DNA of 62,964 nucleotides, from contig CACEBI010000007.1 of the NCBI GenBank assembly GCA_902557705.1, positions 1 to 62,964 of the forward strand, given 5' to 3'. The notes under the pieces were generated by a model. It worked only from the letters and a program-made list of their open reading frames with translations, did not search any database and was not told the DNA's origin. The position numbers and the translations under genes are program-made. Positions 34,943 through 43,351 of the stretch are shown here, piece after piece. Source of the DNA: an uncultured SAR86 cluster bacterium. Its GTDB lineage: Bacteria; Pseudomonadota; Gammaproteobacteria; Magnimaribacterales; D2472. Each line of letters opens with the position of its first letter. The stretch's first letter is position 1.

Positions 34943-35389
34943 TTAAGATAAATTCTCTTTTACAATTTTGCTGACTAAGCCCATGTCAGCGGTTCCAGCA
35001 GGAATTGAATTTTTTATAACACCCATGACTTTACCCATGTCTTGCATAGAAGTAGCACCAGATTCTGCGATAGCATTAGAAACTTTTTCAGAAATTTGAG
35101 ATTCGTCTAACTGTGCAGGCTTGTACTTAGATAAGACATCAACTTCAAGCTGTTCTTTTTCAGCAAGATCTGATCTGCCGCCATTTGTAAATTGAGCGAT
35201 AGAATCATTTCTTTGTTTAATCATTTTATTGATAATGGAGAGAGCCTTTGCGTCATCAACTGTTTCTTGATTATCAATTTCAAACTTTTGAACTTCTGAT
35301 TTAAACATTCTTAAAGTGTCGCGAGTCGTATCATCTTTATCAAGCATTGCTTGTTTAAGATCAGATTGAATTTCAGAAAGAAGGGTCAA
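34943..35389 (-). CDS. yqeY: GatB/YqeY domain protein, 148 aa
   Basis: Matches the YqeY family: LLSEIQSDLKQAMLDKDDTTRDTLRM at the start and DMGKVMGVIKNSIPAGTADMGLVSKIVKE at the end. The fold equals the tail domain of the amidotransferase GatB, which binds tRNA, but the free-standing protein has no settled function. The start is TTG at 35389, 2 bp after the rpsU stop. The family N-terminus begins exactly there. rpsU-yqeY is a common pair. Confidence 0.9.
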   Translation of the reverse strand: MTLLSEIQSDLKQAMLDKDDTTRDTLRMFKSEVQKFEIDNQETVDDAKALSIINKMIKQRNDSIAQFTNGGRSDLAEKEQLEVDVLSKYKPAQLDESQISEKVSNAIAESGATSMQDMGKVMGVIKNSIPAGTADMGLVSKIVKENLS

Positions 35390-35391
35390 GA

Positions 35392-35610
35392 TTATCTAAA
35401 GGATCTTTGTCTTGGGAAAGAAAACTTTCTATTTGATTTTCTGGCACGTTTAACAGCTGCTGCCATTAATCGCTTTCTTTTTTCAGTTGGTTTTTCATAG
35501 AACTCTCTTGCTCTGATTTCAGGGACAATTGCTGCTTTTTCGCAGGCACGTTTGAACTTTCTAAGACCAATGTCAAAATGTTCTGTTTCTTTTATTATAA
35601 TTGAAGGCAT
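35392..35610 (-). CDS. rpsU: 30S ribosomal protein S21, 72 aa
   Basis: Small basic protein: [28 protein letters not shown], then the family [12 protein letters not shown] and an Arg/Lys-rich tail. S21 helps start translation. As in E. coli it is divergent from tsaD, but here yqeY rather than dnaG follows. Confidence 0.97.
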   Translation of the reverse strand: MPSIIIKETEHFDIGLRKFKRACEKAAIVPEIRAREFYEKPTEKRKRLMAAAVKRARKSNRKFSFPRQRSFR

Positions 35611-35670
35611 AATGTGTCGCGTAGTTTAGGCTGTAATTAGAAAATTTGCAAAACATTTTATTAAAAATTT

Positions 35671-36675
35671 ATGAAAACTTTAGGAATTGAAACTTCTTGC
35701 GATGAAACCGCTATTGCAATATATGATACTGAAAATGGCATTATTGGTGAATCTGTTTTTAGTCAGATTAAAATGCATGCTGAATATGGTGGCGTTGTCC
35801 CCGAGCTTGCATCAAGAGATCATTGTGTAAAAATTGTAACGGTTTTAGAAGAAGCTCTTGGTGATATTGATATCAATACTATTGATCAAATAGCCTATAC
35901 ATCAGGACCAGGACTACTGGGAGCTTTGCTAATTGGTGAAAGCTTTGCTCAAGGTCTATCAGCTGCTCTACATATTCCCTTATTGCCAATTAATCATCTA
36001 GAAGGACACTTAATGTCTCCAGTTATGGAATTTCCAGAAATACAAACTCCATATATTTCTCTTTTAGTAAGTGGTGGCCATAGCATGATTGTTGATGTTA
36101 AAGAGAGGGGCGCATATGAAATATTAGGCCAATCACAAGATGATGCTGTTGGCGAAGCTTTTGATAAAGTTGGAAAATTATTAGATCTCCCATATCCAGG
36201 AGGCCCCCATATTGAAAAACTTGCTTTAAATGGCAATCCTCATGCTTATGATTTTCCTAGGCCTATGATGCATAGCGATAATCTAGATTTAAGTTTTAGT
36301 GGATTGAAAACTTCAGTTTTGTATACCGTCAGAGATATTGAAAATATGACCGATGAGATTAAATCAGATATAGCCGCTTCTTTTCAGCAAGCTGTTATTG
36401 ATGTTTTAAAACGTAAGATTAAAAAAGCTGTTGAAGCAAGTGGAAGGTCTGATGTAATTATTGCTGGTGGTGTTGCCGCTAACAAAGCACTTCGTGCTGC
36501 TATAAAAGATCTAGAAAATTCACTAGGGATAAGAGTATTTTATCCATCTTTAAAATACTGTGGTGATAACGCTGCAATGATTGCTTTTGTTGGATCTTTA
36601 AGATCTTCTGATAAGATTCAACCTAAGGCTTCTCATGTAAGAGCAAGATGGCCTTTAAGTGAATTAACTAAATGA
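35671..36675 (+). CDS. tsaD: tRNA N6-threonylcarbamoyladenosine (t6A) transferase TsaD, 334 aa
   Basis: ASKHA-fold enzyme that transfers threonylcarbamoyl to A37 of ANN-decoding tRNAs. The metal-binding motif is in INHLEGHLMSP. The N-terminal LGIETSCDETAIAIYD, LLVSGGHSMIV and IAGGVAANKALR are typical, and length is normal (about 337). It is first in a plus-strand run tsaD-folB-folK-PepSY, with ATGA overlap to folB. Confidence 0.96.
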   Translation: MKTLGIETSCDETAIAIYDTENGIIGESVFSQIKMHAEYGGVVPELASRDHCVKIVTVLEEALGDIDINTIDQIAYTSGPGLLGALLIGESFAQGLSAALHIPLLPINHLEGHLMSPVMEFPEIQTPYISLLVSGGHSMIVDVKERGAYEILGQSQDDAVGEAFDKVGKLLDLPYPGGPHIEKLALNGNPHAYDFPRPMMHSDNLDLSFSGLKTSVLYTVRDIENMTDEIKSDIAASFQQAVIDVLKRKIKKAVEASGRSDVIIAGGVAANKALRAAIKDLENSLGIRVFYPSLKYCGDNAAMIAFVGSLRSSDKIQPKASHVRARWPLSELTK

Positions 36676-37019
36676 AAGACATTATTTATATAAAAGATCT
36701 TCGAGTAAAAACAATCATAGGTATATTTGATTGGGAAAGAAAAGTTAAACAAGAAGTAAGCATTGATTTGGAGTTCCCATTTGACTGTAAAAAAGCAGCT
36801 CAGACAGATTCAATTGAAGATACAGTCGATTATAAAGCTATTGCAAAAGGCGTAATAAAATTTGTAGAAGATTCATCATTTCAACTTCAAGAAACTCTTG
36901 CTGAAGGCATAGCCTCCTTAGTAAAAAATGAATACGGAGTTGAATCAATAAAGCTAAGGGTATCAAAACCAGGGGCTATAAGAGGCTCAAAAGATGTCGG
37001 CTTAATTATTCATAGATAA
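36672..37019 (+). CDS. folB: Dihydroneopterin aldolase, 115 aa
   Basis: Folate-pathway enzyme. IKDLRVKTIIGIFDWERKVKQ and the Lys in the C-terminal VSKPGAIRGSKDVG are diagnostic. Length is normal (about 120). It cleaves dihydroneopterin to 6-hydroxymethyl-dihydropterin, the substrate of FolK encoded next with a 1-bp overlap (TAATG). The tsaD-folB-folK order is usual in gammaproteobacteria. Confidence 0.94.
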   Translation: MKDIIYIKDLRVKTIIGIFDWERKVKQEVSIDLEFPFDCKKAAQTDSIEDTVDYKAIAKGVIKFVEDSSFQLQETLAEGIASLVKNEYGVESIKLRVSKPGAIRGSKDVGLIIHR

Positions 37020-37393
37020 TGCAATATTTCTTATCTCTAGGAAGTAACATAAATGCTGAAACAAATATCATTTTTGCTATCGAGCAATTAAATAAAATAT
37101 TAACAAATACCAAATTTTCATCTATTCACAAAACCAAAGCCGAAGGATTTGAGGGTGATGACTTTTTAAATTTAGTAGTAGCAGGTGAGTCTGATCTTAA
37201 TTTTGATGACCTTAATCAAAAACTTAAAAATATTGAAAATGAATCTGGCAGAAAAAGAGATGTTCCTAAGTTTAGTGCTAGAACATTAGACATTGATATA
37301 GTTCTTCAAATTGACGAAGACGAAATATTATATGAAAGTGATGAGATAGAAAAATATTCATTTGTATCAGAACCACTAAAAGAAGTTTTATAA
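37019..37393 (+). CDS. folK: HPPK, 6-hydroxymethyl-dihydropterin pyrophosphokinase, 124 aa
   Basis: Transfers pyrophosphate from ATP to 6-hydroxymethyl-dihydropterin. The start LSLGSNINAETNI and the catalytic stretch SGRKRDVPKFSARTLDIDIV (Arg and the Asp pair of the DxD motif) are present. At 124 residues it is shorter than E. coli FolK (159): the loops around the middle and the C-terminal region are cut down, but the final VSEPLKEVL matches the usual end. I read it as compact, not truncated. Confidence 0.88.
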   Translation: MQYFLSLGSNINAETNIIFAIEQLNKILTNTKFSSIHKTKAEGFEGDDFLNLVVAGESDLNFDDLNQKLKNIENESGRKRDVPKFSARTLDIDIVLQIDEDEILYESDEIEKYSFVSEPLKEVL

Positions 37394-38005
37394 ATGGCAA
37401 AAAAATTTACAATTAGAAAGATTCATAGATACCTTAGTATATTTATTGCTATTCAGCTTTTGCTTTGGACAGTCTCTGGAATTTATTTTGCATTTAATAA
37501 AATTGAGATGGTGCGGGGAGAGCAATATCGATTACCCTTAGAGACCGAATACAGAATTTTTAAAAGACTCGGACAAGAAATTATTGAAACAAATGATAAT
37601 GGAGTAAAAACCTACTCTTCTTATCCTCAAAATTTTACAATTAATATGCTTTCACCTGAAGAGGCAATAACAATTGCAAAGGAAAAAACATCGTTAAATC
37701 CTGTAAGTGTAAGTTTAATTGAAAAAGTTGAGAGAGGTGTTGAGTATAGAGGTAGGAGATTGCCTATATATAAAGTCTCTACTGATACTGATGATGGAAT
37801 TAATATTTATGTTGATTCTATGACAGGAGATATAGCTGCTATAAGATCTGATTCATGGAGAGCGTGGGATCTTTTATGGGCTTTACATATTATGGATTAC
37901 CAAGATAGAGACAATATTAATAATTTGTTATTAAAGATATTTTCTGTTCTTGCCCTAATCAGCTCAATAACTGGAATAGTACTTTTTTTTAAAAAAACTA
38001 TTTAA
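37394..38005 (+). CDS. PepSY-domain membrane protein, 203 aa
   Basis: An N-terminal helix with the PepSY-associated signature FTIRKIHRYLSIFIA and LLLWTVSGIYFAFN is followed by a periplasmic PepSY domain (about 75-150, with SPEEAITIAKE and a second half DGINIYVDSMTGDIAAIR) and a C-terminal helix. Such proteins often assist iron or redox systems; no partner is visible here. It abuts folK directly (TAA-ATG), and its 3' end overlaps the convergent kinase-like gene by 8 bp. Confidence 0.82.
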   Translation: MAKKFTIRKIHRYLSIFIAIQLLLWTVSGIYFAFNKIEMVRGEQYRLPLETEYRIFKRLGQEIIETNDNGVKTYSSYPQNFTINMLSPEEAITIAKEKTSLNPVSVSLIEKVERGVEYRGRRLPIYKVSTDTDDGINIYVDSMTGDIAAIRSDSWRAWDLLWALHIMDYQDRDNINNLLLKIFSVLALISSITGIVLFFKKTI

Positions 38006-39059
38006 AGTTATTTTCTACAATTGACCATGCGCCTTGTGAAAGAGGGTAGACTTTCATTCCTCTGTCTTCAGCATGCTTGCTTGATGCAGTTCCATCTCTA
38101 ACCCTACCAAGAATGCCCTGGCATATGGCGCCTACTTTAAACAAGCTGAAGGCCATATAGAATTCCCAATTAGCTGATAGATCTTTTCCTGTAATTTCAG
38201 AGTACATATCACGATATTCCATTTCATTAGGAATACCCATTTCTTTTAATTTTTCATGATCATAAAATAATGGCTCTGTTCTCCATGTAAGACAGTGATA
38301 ACAAAAGTCTGCGATTGGATGACCTAAAGTAGAAAGCTCCCAATCAAGAACACCTATGACTTCTTGGTTCTTCATTATCATGTTATCTAGGCGATAGTCT
38401 CCATGAACAATTGAGGTCTCATCATCATCAGGAATATTTTCTGGTAACCACTCTATAAGATTATTCATTTCAACAATATTGTCTGTCTCAGATGCTTTGT
38501 ATTGTTTGGACCATCTTGAAACCTGCCTTGCAACATAATTACCAGGTTTTCCATAATCCTCTAATCCAACTTTTTTATAATCTACACTATGAAGAGCAGC
38601 AAGTGTTTTATTTTTACTTTGATAGACTTTAATCCTTTGTTCTTTTGAAAGTGAGGGGAGCATATGATCCCAATAAATATCTCCATCTAAACAATCCATA
38701 ACAAAAAAAGTGGTTCCAGCTACATCTTCATCCTCACAAAGACCGTAGGTTTTTGGAACAGGAACGTCAGTTTGACCAAGAGCAGTGATGACTTTATATT
38801 CTCTGTCGACAGCATGAGCTGAAGGCAGAAGCTTGCCCGGTGGCTTTCTTCTTAGAACTAGGTTTTTATTATCTGTGGCAATTTTGTAGGTAGGATTAGA
38901 TTGACCGCCCCTAAATTGCTCTATTGATTTTATTGAACCAGCTCCAGGAACATGAGCATCGATCCATGGTTGAAGCTTTGAAGCATCTATTTTTAAATTT
39001 TCAGCAACTTCTTTTGTTCCTGAAAATATTTTTTCATATTTTTGAGCATCGCTTGTCAT
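37998..39059 (-). CDS. APH-fold phosphotransferase (ACAD10/11 N-terminal-like), 353 aa
   Basis: Protein-kinase-like APH fold: NPTYKIATDNKNLVLRRKPPG at the nucleotide site, catalytic loop VHGDYRLDNMI and metal-binding VLDWELSTLGHP. The closest pattern is the aminoglycoside-phosphotransferase-like domain fused to acyl-CoA dehydrogenases in ACAD10/11, which phosphorylates 4-hydroxyacyl-CoA. No such dehydrogenase is in the window. A role in hydroxyacyl-CoA catabolism is inference. It shares ATGA with the pteridine-reductase-like gene. Confidence 0.82.
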   Translation of the reverse strand: MTSDAQKYEKIFSGTKEVAENLKIDASKLQPWIDAHVPGAGSIKSIEQFRGGQSNPTYKIATDNKNLVLRRKPPGKLLPSAHAVDREYKVITALGQTDVPVPKTYGLCEDEDVAGTTFFVMDCLDGDIYWDHMLPSLSKEQRIKVYQSKNKTLAALHSVDYKKVGLEDYGKPGNYVARQVSRWSKQYKASETDNIVEMNNLIEWLPENIPDDDETSIVHGDYRLDNMIMKNQEVIGVLDWELSTLGHPIADFCYHCLTWRTEPLFYDHEKLKEMGIPNEMEYRDMYSEITGKDLSANWEFYMAFSLFKVGAICQGILGRVRDGTASSKHAEDRGMKVYPLSQGAWSIVENNFK

Positions 39060-39784
39060 GAGAGTGATCTTCCTCCATCAACTTTAATAACTTGCCCTGT
39101 CATATACTTTGAACTAACAACAAATTTAACAGTTTTAGCGATATCTTTTTCAGATCCCATCTTCTTAAGCGGAATATTAGCTATTACTTTTTCCTTTTGT
39201 TCATCAGTCCAAGTTACATCAGGTGGTTCGAGCATTGCACCTGGTGCAATCGCATTAACATTAACATCTGGAGCTAATTCTCTTGCAAGAACCTTAGTTA
39301 TCGATTCTAAACCCCCTTTGGCAGAAGCGTATATAGAAAAATTTGCAACGCCTTTGCTTAAATTTGTATCCGTAATATTTACTATAGAACCCCTTGATTC
39401 AATTAACTTATCTTTTAGACCCTTAATTAAAAATAATGGACCTTTAAGATTACTTCCAATCAATTTATCCCAGTGCTCTTCAGAAATTTCATCAATAGGT
39501 GTTGGATAAAAGGTTGAAGCATTGTTTACTAGAACATCGATTGAATCAAAGCATAGTTTAGATTCATCAACCAATCTTTGAACATCTGTTGAGATGTCTA
39601 AATTGGCTTGAATGATTTTTGCAGAGTTGGGGTTATAAGAATTGATTTGGTCTGCTAAATCCTGTGCATCCTTTTTTGAAGAATTGTAGTGAATAATAAT
39701 ATTCCACCCCATATGAGAAAAAGTTAAGGCTATTTCCTTGCCAATTCTTTTTGCTGCTCCTGTAATTAGTATGGTTTTATTCAT
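39056..39784 (-). CDS. Pteridine reductase-like SDR (FolM type), 242 aa
   Basis: Classical SDR with the pteridine-reductase signature TGAAKRIGKE (TGxxxRxG, in place of TGxxxGxG), LVNNASTFYPTPI, and catalytic Tyr-x-x-x-Lys in YASAK. FolM-type enzymes reduce dihydrofolate/dihydromonapterin with NADPH. A folate role fits the nearby folB-folK. It overlaps cca by 4 bp and the APH-like gene by 4 bp in a minus-strand run. Confidence 0.85.
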   Translation of the reverse strand: MNKTILITGAAKRIGKEIALTFSHMGWNIIIHYNSSKKDAQDLADQINSYNPNSAKIIQANLDISTDVQRLVDESKLCFDSIDVLVNNASTFYPTPIDEISEEHWDKLIGSNLKGPLFLIKGLKDKLIESRGSIVNITDTNLSKGVANFSIYASAKGGLESITKVLARELAPDVNVNAIAPGAMLEPPDVTWTDEQKEKVIANIPLKKMGSEKDIAKTVKFVVSSKYMTGQVIKVDGGRSLS

Positions 39785-40800
39785 AAAGATTGATTAACTA
39801 TTTGTTTGTATATTTTATGCTTTTCTTCATAAATTTTCTCAGTTGGAATATTTTTAAGAACAGAAAAATCAGCTTTAATTGTATTTGCTAATAATCTTAA
39901 TATTAAATCTTTAGAATCTGAAAGATGTGGTAAGCAGCATAAATCACTGATCAGTGAATGATTTCTTCCCATGTTAACCTTAGGCAAAAAATTTATAAGT
40001 AATTCACTAGACATATCTTTGGTAATTTTTATTAACCTCATCAAAACATCTGATGAGTTTTTATGCTCATTAGGGACTGGAAGATTGTCTCCTAAAGAAA
40101 AATCGTTATTGACCTGAAGTTCGGCCCATCGAACGAGGTCATTTGAACTAGTATCACATATAGGAACTCTTAATTTATTGAAGAAAGGGGAGTGCATCTT
40201 ATATTTTATTATCACCTTAAAAAATATATTTGGATTTTCTGAGGTTAAGGCTCTGTGAGTCTCATTCCAAATTCTGTCAGGTGAAAGATTTGCTATTTCA
40301 CCAGAGCTAACAATTTTTTCAAGCATTTTTTCAGTGCTCTCATGAATAGTAAAATCTTTTAAATGTTCATAAGTATGGAATCGAGCAAGCCTAATAGCCC
40401 GCAATGGGTCTTCTGAAAATGCATCTGATACATGCCTGAATATCTTATTTTTTATATCATTTCTGCCCTCATGGGGATCAATAATCTTCCCATCAGTGTC
40501 CTTTGCTATGGCATTTATTGTTAAATCTCTTCTCAATAGGTCTTCTTCTAGCGTTACCTCTTTACCATAATAGAAATTAAAACCGTGATAGCCATGACCA
40601 GTCTTTCGTTCAGTTCTTGCAAGTGCATATGCTTCTTTTGATGTTGGATGAAGAAATACAGGGAAATCTTTTCCTATGGGTTTAAAACCATTAGATACCA
40701 TTTCTTCAGGAGAAGATCCGACAACAACCCAATCTATGTCCTTAGCTTTTTTATTCAGAAGGGCATCTCTAACGGCTCCACCAACCTCATATATCTTCAT
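39781..40800 (-). CDS. cca: CCA-adding tRNA nucleotidyltransferase, 339 aa
   Basis: Class II nucleotidyltransferase that builds or repairs the tRNA CCA end. GGAVRDALL, the metal-binding KDIDWVVVG (DxD) and LRRDLTINAIA are intact, as is DPLRAIRLARFHTY. It is shorter than E. coli Cca (412): the C-terminal HD phosphohydrolase motif is absent and the tail region is diverged. tRNA-Phe in this window already encodes CCA, so repair may be the main role. It overlaps apaH by 1 bp (TAATG). Confidence 0.93.
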   Translation of the reverse strand: MKIYEVGGAVRDALLNKKAKDIDWVVVGSSPEEMVSNGFKPIGKDFPVFLHPTSKEAYALARTERKTGHGYHGFNFYYGKEVTLEEDLLRRDLTINAIAKDTDGKIIDPHEGRNDIKNKIFRHVSDAFSEDPLRAIRLARFHTYEHLKDFTIHESTEKMLEKIVSSGEIANLSPDRIWNETHRALTSENPNIFFKVIIKYKMHSPFFNKLRVPICDTSSNDLVRWAELQVNNDFSLGDNLPVPNEHKNSSDVLMRLIKITKDMSSELLINFLPKVNMGRNHSLISDLCCLPHLSDSKDLILRLLANTIKADFSVLKNIPTEKIYEEKHKIYKQIVNQSL

Positions 40801-41603
40801 TATTTTTTAATTTGAAATATTTTTTTATCTTCCAATCTTATAGCTGTAAGTTTATTTCCCCAAACACATCCTGTATCAAGCCCTATTATATTATCTATAT
40901 TTGTCTCACCATTTATTGACGCCCAATGTCCAAAAACTATATTTTCTTTGTTTTTTAAGTTTTCTTTTGTTTGATGAAACCAATGTATATATCCTTTTTT
41001 AGCAGTTTTACTTTTTAAATCTAGCTTAAGCGATCCATCATCTGACAAATATCTCATTCTTGTAAAGTAATTAATAATCACTCTTAGCCTCTTATATCCT
41101 TTTAAATTTTCGTTCCATTTCTTTGGTGTATCCCCCCACATCTTTGCAAGAATATTTGATGCATCATTTTTAAGTGAAGCTTGAACTTCTTTCGATAATT
41201 TTTTTGCATCATCTATGCTCCAAATAAAGGGTATGCCTGCATGTGAAATCCAAAAAACCTCGTTTGTATCTTTTATTTTAATTTCAAGAAACAGGGGAAG
41301 GGTCTTCAACCACGATTGATATTGTTGTAAATTTTTTGATTCAAGAACTTTTTTAAGTGATTTATCTTTTTTTTGATACTCTATAAGATATAGTAAATAA
41401 AAATCATGATTCCCCAAAACCCCAGATACTGATTTTTTGTTGTTAATGCAGAATTCAAGAACTTTATGAGAATCTTTACCTCTATTAACTAGATCTCCAG
41501 CAAAAATTAATTGATCTGTCTCTTTATTAAATTTAACTTTTTTTAATAGTGCTTCTAGTTCTTTGAAGCATCCCTGAACATCACCAACCACATAATGCGC
41601 CAT
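40800..41603 (-). CDS. apaH: Symmetrical bis(5'-nucleosyl)-tetraphosphatase ApaH, 267 aa
   Basis: Metallophosphatase that cleaves Ap4A to two ADP and can decap Np4-RNAs. The metal motifs GDVQGCFKE, FAGDLVNRGKDS and LGNHDFYLL are all present, and the C-terminal GHWASINGE and LDTGCVWGN fit the family. It abuts rsmA; the apaG gene usual between rsmA and apaH is absent. Confidence 0.95.
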   Translation of the reverse strand: MAHYVVGDVQGCFKELEALLKKVKFNKETDQLIFAGDLVNRGKDSHKVLEFCINNKKSVSGVLGNHDFYLLYLIEYQKKDKSLKKVLESKNLQQYQSWLKTLPLFLEIKIKDTNEVFWISHAGIPFIWSIDDAKKLSKEVQASLKNDASNILAKMWGDTPKKWNENLKGYKRLRVIINYFTRMRYLSDDGSLKLDLKSKTAKKGYIHWFHQTKENLKNKENIVFGHWASINGETNIDNIIGLDTGCVWGNKLTAIRLEDKKIFQIKK

Positions 41604-42371
41604 TTATTCTTGATATTGCTTTGCAATTTTTAAGTAATTTTCTAATGAAACTTCTTCAGGCCTAAGATTTTGATTAATTTCTAATGTATCCCAGTCTAGA
41701 TTAGCTTTCTTTAAATTATTTTTAATATTTTTTCTTCTTGAAGAAAATGACATATCTATTATTTTAAATAAATTATTTTTTGTTGATACATCTATGACAT
41801 TTTTCTTAGGTGAAAGCCTTATAAAGCTTGAGTTTACCTTTGGCTTAATATCAAAAGACTCAGGGGGAACATCAAATAAAATTTCGGTATTAAAAAATGC
41901 AGATAGTTTGATAGAAAGTTTGCCCCAATTTTTTGTACCAACAGTTCCATTAATTTTTTCTGCCACTTCTTTTTGAACAAGAAAATGCATATCTTCAATC
42001 ACATTATTCCAGTCGATAAATTTTAAAATTATTTGTGTTGAAATATTGTAGGGAAGGTTACCAACCACCCTGTATCTTTTGTCTTCTAAAAAATTTAATG
42101 GCGTGGATAAGATATCTCCTTGAAAAAATTCAAATTTTGCAGGACCTTTAAAATGTTTTGAAAGATAGTCGATATTATTTTGATCAATATCAATTGCCTT
42201 AATAGAAATACCATCTTGATTTAAAGTGTTTGTTAGAGCTCCCATACCAGGCCCTATTTCAAAAAAATTTGAGTTAGTCTGTGGCGAGATTGCCTGCCCC
42301 ATTTCAAAAATAATTGCTGGATCAGATAGGTAATTTTGACCAAATTTTCTTCTAATATCTCTCGAAATCAT
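41604..42371 (-). CDS. rsmA: 16S rRNA dimethyladenosine methyltransferase RsmA/KsgA, 255 aa
   Basis: Dimethylates the two adjacent adenines in the 3' hairpin of 16S rRNA. SAM motif FEIGPGMGALT follows the family start KFGQNYLSD. The catalytic motif is NLPYNIST and length is normal. Part of the conserved lptD-surA-pdxA-rsmA-apaH run, with a 1-bp TAATG overlap to pdxA. Confidence 0.96.
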   Translation of the reverse strand: MISRDIRRKFGQNYLSDPAIIFEMGQAISPQTNSNFFEIGPGMGALTNTLNQDGISIKAIDIDQNNIDYLSKHFKGPAKFEFFQGDILSTPLNFLEDKRYRVVGNLPYNISTQIILKFIDWNNVIEDMHFLVQKEVAEKINGTVGTKNWGKLSIKLSAFFNTEILFDVPPESFDIKPKVNSSFIRLSPKKNVIDVSTKNNLFKIIDMSFSSRRKNIKNNLKKANLDWDTLEINQNLRPEEVSLENYLKIAKQYQE

Positions 42372-43351
42372 TAAATTATTTTTTTAGCAATTTTAATTGC
42401 CTCTTTTAGTGATGATGTATCAGATTTTGCAGTTCCTGCAATATCTAATGCTACTCCGTGGTCAACGGATGTTCTAATGATTGGAACACCTAATGTAATG
42501 TTAGTTGTTGAACCAAAGCTCAAAGCTTTGATAACTGGTAAAACTTGATCATGGTACATACCAAGGTAAGCATCTGCTTCATTTAACATTTTTTTTGTAA
42601 ATGCTGTATCTGCAGATTTTGGATAGGATATATTAATTTTTTTTCGTCTTAACTCTTTTACAACAGGTATTAAAATATTTTTTTCCTCTGAACCAATTTT
42701 TCCTCCCTCTCCGGCATGTGGATTAAGTCCAAGCATAATAATTTTTGGGTTCTTTATTTTAAATTTATTTTTTAGCTCATCATTTAGAATTTTTGCTTTA
42801 GAGATAATTAATTTTTTAGTTATTGCTTTTGCAACATTTTTAAGCGGAAGGTGGGTTGTTGCCAATGCTACTTTAAGCTTATCTGAGCCAAGTAACATTA
42901 ATACATCATCGCTAGCAGCCTTTTTTTGAATGTATTCTGTATGACCCTGAAATTTTTTGTTTATTGAAATAATATTCTCTTTGCTTATTGGACCAGTTAC
43001 AAGAGCAGTATTTTTATCATTGAGCGCATTATCAATAGCAAAATCTAGGTTTTTCAATACATAGTTTGCATTTGATTTATAGAGTTTGCCAGGTGTTAAG
43101 TTATTACATTTAGTCACACAAAGCACTTGAATATGATTTTTTTTGTTTTTTTGTATGTTGTCTAGATCATTTATTTGCAATAGCTTTATCTTTTTACCTA
43201 ATTTACTAGCTCTATCTGTTAGTAATTTAGGGTCTGCAAGACAAACAATAGGAAGTTTAATATCTGTCCAAAATTTGGAGGTGCAAAGTTGTATTATTAG
43301 GTCTGGCCCTATGCCTGAAGGCTCGCCAGGAGAGTAAATAATCTTTTTCAA
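42371..43351 (-). CDS. pdxA: 4-hydroxythreonine-4-phosphate dehydrogenase PdxA, 326 aa
   Basis: Vitamin B6 pathway oxidoreductase. The N-terminus YSPGEPSGIGPD, metal-binding His in QGHTEYI, LNPHAGEGGKIG and YHDQVLP, and the dimer signature RTSVDHGVALDIAG are intact. It starts with TTG at 43351, sharing TTGA with the surA stop. No in-frame ATG fits the family start. Confidence 0.95.
   Translation of the reverse strand: MKKIIYSPGEPSGIGPDLIIQLCTSKFWTDIKLPIVCLADPKLLTDRASKLGKKIKLLQINDLDNIQKNKKNHIQVLCVTKCNNLTPGKLYKSNANYVLKNLDFAIDNALNDKNTALVTGPISKENIISINKKFQGHTEYIQKKAASDDVLMLLGSDKLKVALATTHLPLKNVAKAITKKLIISKAKILNDELKNKFKIKNPKIIMLGLNPHAGEGGKIGSEEKNILIPVVKELRRKKINISYPKSADTAFTKKMLNEADAYLGMYHDQVLPVIKALSFGSTTNITLGVPIIRTSVDHGVALDIAGTAKSDTSSLKEAIKIAKKII

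Noticed and set aside
37019-37393. folK as a truncated pseudogene
   Set aside because: Although short, it keeps the N-terminal motif, the Arg/Asp catalytic stretch and the usual C-terminal end, and is translationally linked on both sides.
39781-40800. cca as a damaged gene because the HD domain is lacking
   Set aside because: The nucleotidyltransferase motifs are intact and many bacterial Cca proteins lack a functional HD motif, so shortness alone is not decay.
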